From an uncultured Bariatricus sp. (GTDB lineage: Bacteria; Bacillota; Clostridia; Lachnospirales; Lachnospiraceae): a DNA stretch of 64,000 bases. Below, piece by piece: positions 42,144 through 51,556 of the stretch. The notes under the pieces are model-generated. The model had not been told where the DNA came from. It did not search any database and worked only from the letters and a program-made list of their open reading frames with translations. The DNA lies in assembly GCA_934320645.1 (NCBI GenBank), contig CAKRFP010000007.1, positions 1 through 64,000 on the forward strand, in the 5' to 3' direction. Position numbers and translations under genes: made by a program. Each line of letters begins with the position of its first letter. The stretch's first letter is position 1.

Positions 42144-43184
42144 TTAATTTGATGAAGAGTCTGAAGATGTTGTATCCTCGGTCGTGCTCTTAACCTTTAC
42201 GCCCTGATCAGCAAAGTTGATCGTATTCCATACTTTTTTATGTACTTTGATATCAGTATCCTTCTTCCACTCATCGCAAAGTGACTGGTACTGGTCGCTC
42301 TTTCTCTGCGATACAATAGATTCTTTCTTCGTATCTGTTGCATCACGGTCAAGAAGGCTGACTAACTTGGCAACATAGTATCCTTCGTCCGCTTCGATCA
42401 CCTCAGTGACTTCCCCTTCTTTTAATCCATCTGCAGCTTTGACCAGATCTTCATTCGGTGAAGTAGTATCTGCATCAAATGTCAAGTCTGTTGCTTCTAC
42501 TCCTGCTGCCGTTGCAAATACAGAAAAATCTTTGGCATCTCCTGCATCCTTCTGGAAATCTTCCGCTTTCTTTTTCACTTCTGCTTTCTCATCATCTGAC
42601 ATATCTGTTGAATTGCCGTCACTGTCTGTTGTCTTTGTAGAAAACAGTACATACTGCATCTTTTTCTGGGCTGCTTCATCATCGGATACATTGGTATCTA
42701 CGTCCGCAGTCATGGCTTTTTCCATCTTCTGCTGGATCGTCAGAAGCTCCAGAACCTTCTTTACCGTCTCTTCATCACCAGATACCACATCCTTGGTATC
42801 ACTGTCATTGGCATCTGAAAATTCTTTTGCAGCATCCTCGATACTCTTCGTCTCATCATCACTCAGAGATATCTCATAATCATCTTTGTGTTCATCCAGA
42901 AGATACAGCGTCTCCAGAGACTCTATGATCGAATCTTTATAATTCTCCTCATAGGTCTTTCCGTCTGAAACTTCATTACCCCAGAAATCATCTCCCAGGT
43001 AGCTTCCATAGGTCGTCTCAAACTGCGCCTGCTGATATCTTGCATAGAAGTTCGCCACATCCGCAGTGATCTTCTCATCTCCGACTTCTGCCACTGTATC
43101 CTGTCCGTTGAACTTGCTTCCGCATCCGCTTAAAGATGCAATGCAAGCAACTGCCAGTATACAGGCAACCACTCTTTTTTTCAT
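42144..43184 (-). CDS. PrsA-like foldase lipoprotein (SurA/parvulin family)
   Basis: A 346-residue exported lipoprotein. Lipobox LSGC (Cys21) follows a hydrophobic signal. The N-terminal SurA-like chaperone part covers about 30-165 (VAEVGDEKITADVANFYARY). A parvulin-type peptidyl-prolyl isomerase domain follows (about 175-275; KKMQYVLFSTKTTDSDGN, LKEGEVTEVIEADEGYYVAKL). It ends in a Ser/Thr/Asp-rich tail. Such proteins help exported proteins fold at the membrane-wall interface. It is encoded directly downstream of mfd in the same direction, a common arrangement in related bacteria as I recall. Confidence 0.87.
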   Translation of the reverse strand: MKKRVVACILAVACIASLSGCGSKFNGQDTVAEVGDEKITADVANFYARYQQAQFETTYGSYLGDDFWGNEVSDGKTYEENYKDSIIESLETLYLLDEHKDDYEISLSDDETKSIEDAAKEFSDANDSDTKDVVSGDEETVKKVLELLTIQQKMEKAMTADVDTNVSDDEAAQKKMQYVLFSTKTTDSDGNSTDMSDDEKAEVKKKAEDFQKDAGDAKDFSVFATAAGVEATDLTFDADTTSPNEDLVKAADGLKEGEVTEVIEADEGYYVAKLVSLLDRDATDTKKESIVSQRKSDQYQSLCDEWKKDTDIKVHKKVWNTINFADQGVKVKSTTEDTTSSDSSSN

Positions 43185-43280
43185 TTATAAAATTTCCTCC
43201 TTGATCTTCTCTTCATCATGCACTCGTATAGTATATCGTTTTTTTACCTTACTGGCAATCTTTTTCATAAAAAATACACA

Positions 43281-46200
43281 TTATTCTTCGACAAGTCCCT
43301 GAATATCTTCAACAATTTTCCCTGTATTTTCAAGAATCTGCTCCGTTTTTTCTTTTTTATTTTTCCGGAGTCTGCAGTAAATAAAATACGGATTTTCTGT
43401 ATCTGCCTTAAATGTCAGTTCTCCCTTATATTTTGCCAGGAGTTCCGGAATCTTTGCTACATTTACCTTCGCTTTCTCATACATGGTAAATTTGTACTCT
43501 TCCCCTTTTTGCTCGACTGAGATAATATAAGCTGCATGTGCTTTTGCCTTCAGATGCGCAATCATCAGAAGCTGCTGCACCTTGCGCGGAGGATCGCCAA
43601 AACGGTCGATCAGCTCTTCTAACATATCATCCTGTTCCTCTTCGGTCTCAATCGCTGCGATCCGCTTATAGATATCCAGTTTCTGGTATTCATTCGGAAT
43701 GTAAGACGCCGGAATGTAAGCATCGATATTCAGATCCACCGTTGTCGCATAGGTCTCTTCGGTGATCTCTCCTTTCAGTTGGCGAACTGCCTCACTTAAC
43801 ATCTTACAATAGAGATCATATCCTACTGCATCCATGTGTCCGTGCTGTTCTTCTCCAAGCAGATTGCCGGCTCCACGGATTTCCAGATCCCGCATGGCGA
43901 TTTTCACACCTGATCCAAGGTCAGTAAACTCACGAATTGCGGAAAGACGTTTTTCCGCAACTTCCCGGAGCATTTTATCTCTTCTGTATAAAAGAAATGC
44001 GTAAGCCATGCGGTTCGATCTTCCGACTCTGCCCCGAAGCTGATAAAGCTGGGAAAGTCCCATCCGGTCTGCATCATGGATGATCATGGTATTGGCATTG
44101 GAAATGTCAAGACCGGTCTCGATGATCGTCGTCGATACCAACACATCGATTTCTCCATTGATGAAATCGTACATAATATCTTCCAACTTGTGTTCCCGCA
44201 TCTGTCCATGTGCGTATGCCACATTCGCATCCGGTACAAGCTTCTGGATCTTCGCCGCCATCTCTGCGATATCCTGGACACGGTTGTAGACATAGTACAC
44301 CTGTCCCTGCCGGGAAAGCTCTCTTTCGATTGCCTCACGGACCATCTCATCGTTTTCTTCCATGACATAGGTCTGGATCGGCATACGGTCGATCGGCGCC
44401 TCTTCTAACACACTCATGTCACGGATTCCGATCAGGCTCATATGAAGGGTTCGCGGGATCGGGGTTGCTGTCAGCGTCAGAACATCAATGTTTTCCTTCA
44501 GCTTCTTGATCTTTTCTTTGTGCTGCACCCCGAAGCGCTGTTCTTCGTCGATGATCAGAAGTCCCAGGTCTTTAAATGCCATGTCCTTGCTCAACACCCG
44601 GTGGGTTCCGATAATAATATCAACCTGTCCCTTTTTCAGATCTTCGATTGTTTTTTTCTGCTGCGCCGGTGTGCGGAAACGGCATAACAGATCCACTCTG
44701 ACCGGAAATTCTTTCATCCGCTGCACGAAGGTATTGTAATGCTGCTGCGCAAGGATCGTCGTTGGAACCAGATAGACAACCTGCTTATTCTCCTGCACCG
44801 CTTTGAATGCTGCACGGATCGCAATCTCCGTCTTTCCGAATCCCACATCCCCACAGATCAGACGGTCCATGATCTTCGGGCTTTCCATATCCCGCTTGGT
44901 CGCTTCGATTGCAAGCTGCTGATCCTCGGTCTCCTCAAACGGAAACATCTCTTCAAATTCTTTCTGCCAGACGGTATCCTTTTCGTAGACAAATCCTTCT
45001 TTGGACTGCCGCACCGCATAGAGTTCCACCAGATCTTTGGCGATCTGCCAGACCGCCGTCTTCACCTTACTCTTCGTTCGGTGCCATTCCTGTCCGCCAA
45101 GCTTGTTGAGTTTCGGTTTTTTGGCATCCGCACTGGCATACTTCTGGATCTGGTCAAGCTGTGTGGCAAGAATATAAAGATTTCCTCCATCTGCATACGA
45201 AATCTTCATATAATCCTTCGTCACCTTGTCAACTTCAATCTTCTCAATTCCCCGGTAGATTCCAAGTCCATGGTTCTCATGCACCACATAATCTCCTGGT
45301 TTCAGATCCGAAAAGCTGCTTATTTTCTGTCCATCGTAACTTTTCCGTTTCTTTTTCTTCTTTGTCTTTCCAAAAATATCCGACTCGGAAATGACAATAA
45401 ATTTGATCATCGGGTACTCGTATCCGACCTCAATATGCCCGTAGCATACCATGATCTCCCCCGGCTTCACTTCCCGTTCCTGATCTTCACTGTAAAAACT
45501 GCTCAGATCATAATCCCTCAAATCCTCTGCCAGACGCTTTGCCCTCGTTCTGGAACCAGAGATCAGAACTGCCCGGTATCCGTTCCGTTTCAGCCTTTTC
45601 AGGTCCTGTGTCAGCATCTCAAAGCTGCTGTTATACGGATTGACACTTTTTGCCTGAATTCCGAACCGCTTTCTCACAAAAAACGGCTTACACTTCATTT
45701 CCAGAGCACACATCCCGATCATGCAAAACCGGTTCAGAAATTTTACGATCTCATCAGTCGTAAAAAACTCCGGGGCTTCTTCTATCTCCCCGGTTCTTGC
45801 CATCTCTTCTGCACGGTTTTCTCTTGCCTTTTCCACTTCGTTTTCTGCCAGACGTCCTTTTTCCAGAAGGCGCGCCGGTTCATCCAGGAACACCAGTGTA
45901 TCCTCAGGATCAAAATAATTGATAAAAGAAACTTTCCGGTCGCTTCCCAGTCGGTCATCCGCCGGATAAATGACGATCTGTTCCAGATTCTCTACCGATC
46001 TCTGACTGTCCACATCAAAGGTACGGATGGAATCCACCTCATCTCCCCAGAATTCAATACGGATCGGAAGCTCCTCGGTCAGTGGATAAATATCGATCAG
46101 ACCTCCACGGACTGCAAACTGTCCCGGACCATCCACCTGGGCTTCCCTTTCATAGCCAAGCTTTACGATCTTCTCCTTCAGAGACTCAAATTCCACAGCT

Positions 46201-46637
46201 TCGCCATTTGAAATAGTCAGGATATCCCCTTTCACTTCTGCTTCCGGAGGCAGTTCATCCATGAATCCATCAATCGTTGTGATGACCGTAACCTGACTTC
46301 CCTCTTCTGCTTCCATCATCATCTGCAGGGTTTCCATTCGCTGTTTGACCAGCTGTTTCCCGTGGATATCCGCCTGATAAAAAAGGAGATCCTTCGCCGG
46401 ATAATAGCTGGTGTTTTCATTTAGGAAACGATACTCTTCGTATAATTTCTTTGCCTTATCTTCACTGGACAGAACGATCAGTGTCCGCGCATAACCTTTT
46501 CCAAGTGCATACATCAGATGGGTTTTCTGTGATGTGACACACCCGGAGATGAGCAGCATGCCTGTCTCCCGGCCCCGCTCTTCATAGATTTCTTCAATCT
46601 CTGCCAGTTCAGATAAAGGAGCCGTAAGTGCATGCAT
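43281..46637 (-). CDS. mfd: Transcription-repair coupling factor
   Basis: 1118-residue Mfd, which pushes stalled RNA polymerase off DNA and recruits UvrA. Regions: UvrB-like N-terminal domains (about 1-340), the RNA polymerase-interacting CarD-like domain (LKPGDYVVHENHGLGIYRGI, about 450), the RecG-like translocase with Walker A ICGDVGFGKTEIAIRAA (about 600), DEEQRFGVQHKE (about 700), VSTTIIETGLDI and YQLRGRVGRSNRMAYAF, and the C-terminal TRCF domain. The start at 46637 follows AAGGAGG. It lies 15 bases downstream of pth, the usual pth-mfd pairing in Firmicutes. Confidence 0.97.
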   Translation of the reverse strand: MHALTAPLSELAEIEEIYEERGRETGMLLISGCVTSQKTHLMYALGKGYARTLIVLSSEDKAKKLYEEYRFLNENTSYYPAKDLLFYQADIHGKQLVKQRMETLQMMMEAEEGSQVTVITTIDGFMDELPPEAEVKGDILTISNGEAVEFESLKEKIVKLGYEREAQVDGPGQFAVRGGLIDIYPLTEELPIRIEFWGDEVDSIRTFDVDSQRSVENLEQIVIYPADDRLGSDRKVSFINYFDPEDTLVFLDEPARLLEKGRLAENEVEKARENRAEEMARTGEIEEAPEFFTTDEIVKFLNRFCMIGMCALEMKCKPFFVRKRFGIQAKSVNPYNSSFEMLTQDLKRLKRNGYRAVLISGSRTRAKRLAEDLRDYDLSSFYSEDQEREVKPGEIMVCYGHIEVGYEYPMIKFIVISESDIFGKTKKKKKRKSYDGQKISSFSDLKPGDYVVHENHGLGIYRGIEKIEVDKVTKDYMKISYADGGNLYILATQLDQIQKYASADAKKPKLNKLGGQEWHRTKSKVKTAVWQIAKDLVELYAVRQSKEGFVYEKDTVWQKEFEEMFPFEETEDQQLAIEATKRDMESPKIMDRLICGDVGFGKTEIAIRAAFKAVQENKQVVYLVPTTILAQQHYNTFVQRMKEFPVRVDLLCRFRTPAQQKKTIEDLKKGQVDIIIGTHRVLSKDMAFKDLGLLIIDEEQRFGVQHKEKIKKLKENIDVLTLTATPIPRTLHMSLIGIRDMSVLEEAPIDRMPIQTYVMEENDEMVREAIERELSRQGQVYYVYNRVQDIAEMAAKIQKLVPDANVAYAHGQMREHKLEDIMYDFINGEIDVLVSTTIIETGLDISNANTMIIHDADRMGLSQLYQLRGRVGRSNRMAYAFLLYRRDKMLREVAEKRLSAIREFTDLGSGVKIAMRDLEIRGAGNLLGEEQHGHMDAVGYDLYCKMLSEAVRQLKGEITEETYATTVDLNIDAYIPASYIPNEYQKLDIYKRIAAIETEEEQDDMLEELIDRFGDPPRKVQQLLMIAHLKAKAHAAYIISVEQKGEEYKFTMYEKAKVNVAKIPELLAKYKGELTFKADTENPYFIYCRLRKNKKEKTEQILENTGKIVEDIQGLVEE

Positions 46638-46652
46638 TGCCTCTGCCTCCTT

Positions 46653-47228
46653 CTATTCTTTCTTTTTTTTGTTATATTCGTTCATTGCCTGCTCGATTTC
46701 TCCCTGCATGATCAGCACCGAAGCTTCACATGCCAGATCATATCCTTCTTCCATCAGTACGCGGTCCTCTTTGGAAAATTTTCCGAGAACATAATCGGCA
46801 AGATCATATCCTTTCGGCTTCTCTCCCACACCTACTTTAATTCGCGGAAATACGCTGGTTCCAAGATTTGCAATGATATTCTTGATTCCATTATGTCCGC
46901 CGGCACTTCCTTTTCTGCGGATCCTGAGCTGTCCGACTTCCAGACTGATATCATCGTAGATCACCAGAAGCTCTTCCTCCGGATCGATCTTATAATATTC
47001 CACCAGACTGCGGAGACTCTCGCCGCTCAGATTCATATAAGTCTGTGGCTTTACAAGAAGTACCTTCTGTCCCTCGATCACACCTTTTCCGATGAAGGCA
47101 CGATGCTTTTTCGTATCGACTGCTATCTGATATTTCTCCGCCATATGATCCACTACGTCAAATCCAACATTATGTCTTGTCCCCTGATATTTTTCATCCG
47201 GGTTTCCAAGTCCTGCAATTATAAACAT
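46653..47228 (-). CDS. pth: Peptidyl-tRNA hydrolase
   Basis: Recycles peptidyl-tRNA released by stalled ribosomes. It is a 191-residue protein with the complete active site: GLGNPDEKYQGTRHNVGFDVVD (Asn10, His20 and Asp region near 93, YDDISLEVGQLRIRRKGSAGGHNGI, read in parts). The ATG at 47228 is preceded by GAGGTG at 5 bases; the GTG at 47237 would put that site inside the gene. It is followed at once by mfd. Confidence 0.96.
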   Translation of the reverse strand: MFIIAGLGNPDEKYQGTRHNVGFDVVDHMAEKYQIAVDTKKHRAFIGKGVIEGQKVLLVKPQTYMNLSGESLRSLVEYYKIDPEEELLVIYDDISLEVGQLRIRRKGSAGGHNGIKNIIANLGTSVFPRIKVGVGEKPKGYDLADYVLGKFSKEDRVLMEEGYDLACEASVLIMQGEIEQAMNEYNKKKKE

Positions 47229-47258
47229 TCTATTCACCTCTGCTTTTTCTCTTTCCTG

Positions 47259-47287
47259 ATTCTACTAAATCCACTCTCTTTTGTCAC
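47259..47287 (-). promoter_or_regulatory. Promoter candidate of pth-mfd
   Basis: GTGACA (47282-47287), 17-base spacer, TAGAAT (47259-47264) on the minus strand. Confidence 0.5.
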
Positions 47288-47379
47288 GCATTTCTTATGC
47301 ATAAACCGTTCTTTCTTTTCATATAGTTTATTAAGCGGCACCACATGCCGAAATTTCATACTGCCTAAGGAGGTTCCTT

Positions 47380-47811
47380 ATGAGTTCCAAGACCAAAATT
47401 ATCGTGCTTCACATGAAAGAGATTATCTATACTGTTATTTTTGCCACTTTAGGCATTCTCATCCTCTGTCTTTTATTCTTTATGTTCTCCGGAAGCCGGC
47501 ACTCCCAGGTATCGGACAAAAAATATACACCCGGCATTTATACTTCATCTTTCACGCTTGGAAATGAAAATCTGGAACTGGAGATTTCTGTCTCCGATTC
47601 CTCGATTGATTCGATCCGCATTTCCAATCTGAGTGAGACGGTAACTGCCATGTATCCTCTTCTTCAGCCGTCTCTCGAAGACCTGGCTGACCAGATCTGC
47701 CAGACCCAGTCCCTCGATAACCTGACACTTTCAAATGACAGTCCCTATACCTCTCAGCTTCTTCTCAACGCAATCCGTGATGCGCTCAAAAAAGCTGCGG
47801 CAAACAACTGA
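47380..47811 (+). CDS. Membrane-anchored protein with FMN-binding-like domain
   Basis: A 143-residue protein with one N-terminal membrane helix (VIFATLGILILCLLFFMF, about 18-35) and an extracytoplasmic domain. The pattern KKYTPGIYTSSFTLGNENLELEIS and SNDSPYTSQLLLNAIRDAL resembles the FMN_bind fold, where the last motif is normally SGATxTS; the Gly-Ala-Thr is replaced here, so covalent FMN attachment is doubtful. It starts after AAGGAGG and is divergent from pth. Function is not known; the homology is weak. Confidence 0.7.
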   Translation: MSSKTKIIVLHMKEIIYTVIFATLGILILCLLFFMFSGSRHSQVSDKKYTPGIYTSSFTLGNENLELEISVSDSSIDSIRISNLSETVTAMYPLLQPSLEDLADQICQTQSLDNLTLSNDSPYTSQLLLNAIRDALKKAAANN

Positions 47812-47828
47812 TGCCGCAGCTCTTTTTC
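47793..47828 (+). terminator. Terminator overlapping the stop of the FMN-binding-like gene
   Basis: Perfect 10-bp stem AGCTGCGGCA / TGCCGCAGCT (47793-47802, 47812-47821) followed by CTTTTTC. The 5' arm lies inside the last codons of the gene. Confidence 0.85.
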
Positions 47829-47833
47829 TTTTA

Positions 47834-48097
47834 TTAACCTTCTACGATCAGATACTGTCCGTTCGGAAGTGCGAATACTTCTGAAGCCTCTTCCAGCTCT
47901 TCATCACTCATACCACTGATGTCCGCTCCGCTTTCATCCAGATAATCTCTCACATCCTTAATAGAATCTACAACAACCGCCATACAGTCTTCCAGAAATG
48001 CTTCTGCTTCTTCCAGTGTCTCTGCAACCGGCTCATCAAAAAGCTGTGACTGCATATTCAGGAATGTCTGCAGACATTCTTCATCATACTCATACAT
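47834..48097 (-). CDS. Small acidic protein of unknown function
   Basis: An 87-residue, strongly acidic protein (many Glu and Asp; EETLEEAEAFLEDCMAVV region, DESGADISGMSDEELEEA) ending in a short strand (EVFALPNGQYLIVEG). No named family is recognised. A GGAGGG-like site lies before the ATG. It is followed on the same strand, lower coordinates, by the convergent terminator and preceded by the HAD phosphatase gene 48 bases away, so it may be its operon partner. Confidence 0.75.
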   Translation of the reverse strand: MYEYDEECLQTFLNMQSQLFDEPVAETLEEAEAFLEDCMAVVVDSIKDVRDYLDESGADISGMSDEELEEASEVFALPNGQYLIVEG

Positions 48098-48145
48098 ACA
48101 GGCAACCCTCCCTTATCTTTCTCACAGAAAAATTTTTCATCTGAA

Positions 48146-48796
48146 CTATAAATAGTTAAGCAATTCTTCAGCATGTGCAATTGTTGCATCTGCTCCTGTC
48201 TCCACAAGAAGTTCTCTGGTCCGGAATCCCCATTCTGCTCCGACAGTAAACATACCGGCAGCCTTCCCTGTCTTCATATCTACATCCGAGTCTCCTATGT
48301 ATATTCCTTCTTCCGGCGATACCCCTAATTTATCAAGTATCCACAGAAGTCCTTCCGGATCCGGTTTTTTCGGAAATTCACCCGACTGCCCCTGAATATG
48401 GTCAAAATATCCTTTTCCAAATGTACTTTCCACTACATCGATCGCCTGCAAATGTGGTTTGTTGGAAAATACTGCAATCTTTATTCCCTTCTTCTTCAGT
48501 GAATCTAACATCTGAACAACGCCATCATAAGGACGTACATGGTACATACAATTTTCTCCAAAGATTCTGCTGTAAACTTCCATACCTTCTTCAATCCTCT
48601 TAAGCTCTGTGTCTCCGGACGCACGAAGTGCACGCTCCATAAGACATCTGGCTCCATCCCCAACGAAGCTTCGGCACTGGTCTTTGGTAATCGTCTCAAG
48701 TCCCATTTCTTCTAACGTCTTATTCGTTGAATAAGTCAGCGAATCCAGCGTATTTGTCAAAGTTCCATCCAAGTCAAAAATACACGCTTTATACAT
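48146..48796 (-). CDS. HAD-family phosphatase (phosphoglycolate phosphatase-like)
   Basis: A 216-residue HAD subfamily IA hydrolase. Motif I is DLDGTLTNTLDS (residues 7-18), motif II AVFSNKPH (about 108), motif III the lysine in FPKKPDPEG (about 143) and motif IV GDSDVDMKTGKAAGM (about 170-184). It resembles Gph and PpaX, with a helical cap (about 20-85). Substrate is unproven. The ATG at 48796 follows ACAGGAG; the frame extension to 48856 is rejected. Confidence 0.88.
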   Translation of the reverse strand: MYKACIFDLDGTLTNTLDSLTYSTNKTLEEMGLETITKDQCRSFVGDGARCLMERALRASGDTELKRIEEGMEVYSRIFGENCMYHVRPYDGVVQMLDSLKKKGIKIAVFSNKPHLQAIDVVESTFGKGYFDHIQGQSGEFPKKPDPEGLLWILDKLGVSPEEGIYIGDSDVDMKTGKAAGMFTVGAEWGFRTRELLVETGADATIAHAEELLNYL

Positions 48797-48874
48797 TGCT
48801 GTTCTCCTGTTCTTCTGTTCTATGATTATAATAGTATGAACCTTGACAAATTTCAACTGGAAATCTCTATTTTT

Positions 48875-49657
48875 CTATTCACTTCGCAGATATTGTCGCA
48901 TAGCCCTGAGTGCGTTCTTTTCCAGGCGGCTTACCTGTGCCTGGGAAATCCCGATCTCTTCCGCCACCTCCATCTGTGTTTTTCCCTCAAAGAAACGCAG
49001 TCTGATGATATGCTCCTCCCGTTTTCCAAGCCGGTCCATTGCCGCCTGAAGTGACAGATCCTCCACCCATCTGTCTTCCTTATTCTTTTTATCACTGATC
49101 TGATCCATTACATACATCGCATCTCCATTATCGTTGTAAACCGGTTCATTTAAGCTGACCGGAATCTGGATCGCATCCAGCGCATAGACGATCTCCTCCT
49201 TCGCGATCCCGATTTCTTCTGCGATTTCCTGCACGGTAGGTTCTTTCTGGTTTACTTTGACATAATTTTCTTTCGCATAAATAGCTTTGTATGCCGTATC
49301 CCGAAGGGATCTGCTGACCCGGATCGAATTGTTATCCCGGATGAAGCGCCGGATCTCGCCAATGATCATAGGTACTGCATAAGTTGAAAATTTCACCTCC
49401 AGTGCCGGATTAAAATTATTGATCGCCTTGATCAGACCGATACAGCCGATCTGAAAGAGGTCATCCGGATTTTCACTGCTTCCGGAAAAGCGTTTGATCA
49501 CGCTCAGCACCAGGCGAAGATTACCTTTGATATACTGCTCCTTCGCCTCCTCATCTCCCGCCTTGATCCTCTCAAAAAGCATCTCCTTTTCCCCGTCACT
49601 TAACAGGGGAAGCCTGGCTGTATTTACACCACAGATTTCTACTTTATTAAGTACCAT
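48875..49657 (-). CDS. sigG: Sporulation sigma factor SigG
   Basis: 260-residue late forespore sigma factor. The N terminus VEICGVNTARLPLLSDGE is the SigG signature. Region 2 contains NLRLVLSVIKRFSGSSENPDDLFQIG and FSTYAVPMIIGEIRRFIRD (read in two parts); region 4 has the helix-turn-helix KTQMEVAEEIGISQAQVSRLE. It should direct forespore genes after engulfment. In Bacillus and most Clostridia sigG follows spoIIGA-sigE; here it lies about 2 kb away on the opposite strand, with an MBL-fold gene between. GGAGG precedes the ATG. Confidence 0.96.
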   Translation of the reverse strand: MVLNKVEICGVNTARLPLLSDGEKEMLFERIKAGDEEAKEQYIKGNLRLVLSVIKRFSGSSENPDDLFQIGCIGLIKAINNFNPALEVKFSTYAVPMIIGEIRRFIRDNNSIRVSRSLRDTAYKAIYAKENYVKVNQKEPTVQEIAEEIGIAKEEIVYALDAIQIPVSLNEPVYNDNGDAMYVMDQISDKKNKEDRWVEDLSLQAAMDRLGKREEHIIRLRFFEGKTQMEVAEEIGISQAQVSRLEKNALRAMRQYLRSE

Positions 49658-49873
49658 CTCAATAAACCTCCAAATCTTTACTGGTATAAATTTTTCTCAA
49701 AACGGTTTTCATTTATTCGATTTCCTGCAAAATATTAAAAATATCGCTCCTTGACTTTTTTCACACTCTTCTGAAAGAATATACATTTCGGCAATATGGT
49801 CTGATTTTCTATTATTTTAATCAAAATTATAGTATAATATACTAAAATAATTTTATACAAAGGGGTTGAGTAT

Positions 49874-51493
49874 ATGAAACTTACTTTTATCGGTGCCGCC
49901 CATGAAGTAACTGGAAGCTGCCATTATCTTGAAGCATGTGGAAAACATATTCTAATAGACTGTGGACTGGAACAGGGACCTGACCTGTATGAGAATCAGG
50001 AAATTCCGATCAATCCTTCCATGATCGACTATATCCTCTTAACACATGCGCATATTGACCATTCCGGCAAGATTCCTCTGCTCGTAAAGAATGGATTTAA
50101 AGGCGAGATCATCTGTACTTTCGCTACCTCTGATCTGTGCAGCATCATGCTCCGTGACAGTGCACATATCCAGGAATCAGAAGCCGAATGGCGGAACCGG
50201 AAGGCACTCCGTTCCGGTGCTCCGCTTTACGAACCACTTTATACCGTACAGGATGCCATGAATGCAGTCGCACTTCTTGCTCCGATTGATTACAATCAGA
50301 CCATCCAGCTCTGCGAGGGAATCGAGATCCGGTTCACCGACGTCGGTCATCTGCTTGGCTCTTCCTGCATCGAAGTCTGGATCACAGAAGACGGTGTAAG
50401 CAAAAAAATCGTATTTTCCGGAGATGTCGGCAACACAGATCAGCCGATCATCAAAGATCCTCAGCATGTAGATTCCGCAGATTATCTGGTCATCGAATCA
50501 ACCTACGGCAACCGGATCCATTCCGCTGTAAAACCGGACTATATAGGAGATCTTACCCGGATTCTGCGTGAGACCTTCTCCAAAGGCGGAAATGTAGTTA
50601 TTCCTTCCTTTGCAGTCGGCAGAACCCAGGAACTTTTATACTTTATCCGTGAGATCAAAGAGAAAAATCTTTTACCGGAATATCAGAATTTTGAGGTTTA
50701 TGTAGACAGTCCACTGGCAATCGAGGCAACCAACGTTTTCCAAAAAAATGTACAGTCCTGCTTCGATGAAGATGCGATGGCTCTGATCAATAAGGGGATC
50801 AACCCTCTGCTTTTCCAGGGACTCAGGACCACGATCACAAGTGAAGAATCCAAGATGATCAACTTCAATGAAAAACCGAAAGTCATCATCTCCGCATCCG
50901 GAATGTGCGAGGCCGGCCGTATCCGTCATCACCTCAAACACAATCTCTGGAGAAAAGAATGTACGATTCTCTTCGTAGGTTATCAGGCGGTTGGCACACT
51001 TGGCAGAAAGCTTGTCGAAAGCAAACCGGAATCCGTCCGGCTCTTCGGTGAGAATGTAGAAGTCAATGCCCGGATCGAAGGCCTTGCAGGAATCAGCGGT
51101 CATGCCGATATGAACGGACTGCTGAACTGGATCGACGGCTTCAATGAAAAACCGTCCCATGTCTTTGTTGTACATGGAGAAGATACAGTTACAGATTCCT
51201 TTGCCTCTACCATCACAGACCGTTTCGGCATTCCGGCATTTGCCCCATACTCCGGCGGCTGTGTTGATCTGGCAACGGATACGATCCTCTCTGAAGGCAT
51301 CAAGCTTCCAAAGAAAGCCGTTGAAAAACCTGCCAAAACTCGTGCCCTTACTGCATTTAACCGTGTAGTTGCAGCAGCTAAACATCTGATGGATGTTGTT
51401 CTTAAAAATGAAGGTCTTGCAAACAAAGATCTTGCAAAATTCGAGTCACAGATCCAGAATCTTGCCGATAAATGGGATCGTGACGACAGATAA
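49874..51493 (+). CDS. MBL-fold hydrolase with RNA-specificity (beta-CASP) domain
   Basis: A 539-residue metallo-beta-lactamase/beta-CASP protein. Metal motif LTHAHIDHSGKIPLL (about 56-70), then DVGHLLGSS (about 155), FSGDVGNTDQPI (about 178), the beta-CASP part (VDSPLAIEATNVF, ISASGMCEAGRIRHHLKH) and the RMMBL segment VFVVHGEDT. Relatives act as RNases or are of unknown specificity; it is not RNase J, which has a different length and C-terminal domain. The C-terminal 60 residues are a helical, Lys/Ala-rich extension. It is divergent from sigG. Confidence 0.88.
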   Translation: MKLTFIGAAHEVTGSCHYLEACGKHILIDCGLEQGPDLYENQEIPINPSMIDYILLTHAHIDHSGKIPLLVKNGFKGEIICTFATSDLCSIMLRDSAHIQESEAEWRNRKALRSGAPLYEPLYTVQDAMNAVALLAPIDYNQTIQLCEGIEIRFTDVGHLLGSSCIEVWITEDGVSKKIVFSGDVGNTDQPIIKDPQHVDSADYLVIESTYGNRIHSAVKPDYIGDLTRILRETFSKGGNVVIPSFAVGRTQELLYFIREIKEKNLLPEYQNFEVYVDSPLAIEATNVFQKNVQSCFDEDAMALINKGINPLLFQGLRTTITSEESKMINFNEKPKVIISASGMCEAGRIRHHLKHNLWRKECTILFVGYQAVGTLGRKLVESKPESVRLFGENVEVNARIEGLAGISGHADMNGLLNWIDGFNEKPSHVFVVHGEDTVTDSFASTITDRFGIPAFAPYSGGCVDLATDTILSEGIKLPKKAVEKPAKTRALTAFNRVVAAAKHLMDVVLKNEGLANKDLAKFESQIQNLADKWDRDDR

Positions 51494-51515
51494 ATACATT
51501 TCTTATCTTTCCGGA

Positions 51516-51550
51516 GACCGGCTTCCGACAAGGAACGCCGGTCTTTTCCT
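51516..51550 (+). terminator. Terminator of the MBL-fold gene
   Basis: GACCGGC (51516-51522) and GCCGGTC (51537-51543) with a 14-base loop, followed by TTTTCCTG. Confidence 0.75.
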
Positions 51551-51556
51551 GTCTTT

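Noticed and set aside
44739..46211. 490-residue open frame on the plus strand
   Set aside because: Lies wholly antisense to mfd, has no ribosome-binding site and no family pattern; a shadow of the mfd frame.
46632..47567. 311-residue open frame on the plus strand across pth
   Set aside because: Antisense to pth and partly overlapping the better supported small gene at 47380; composition is unlike a real protein.
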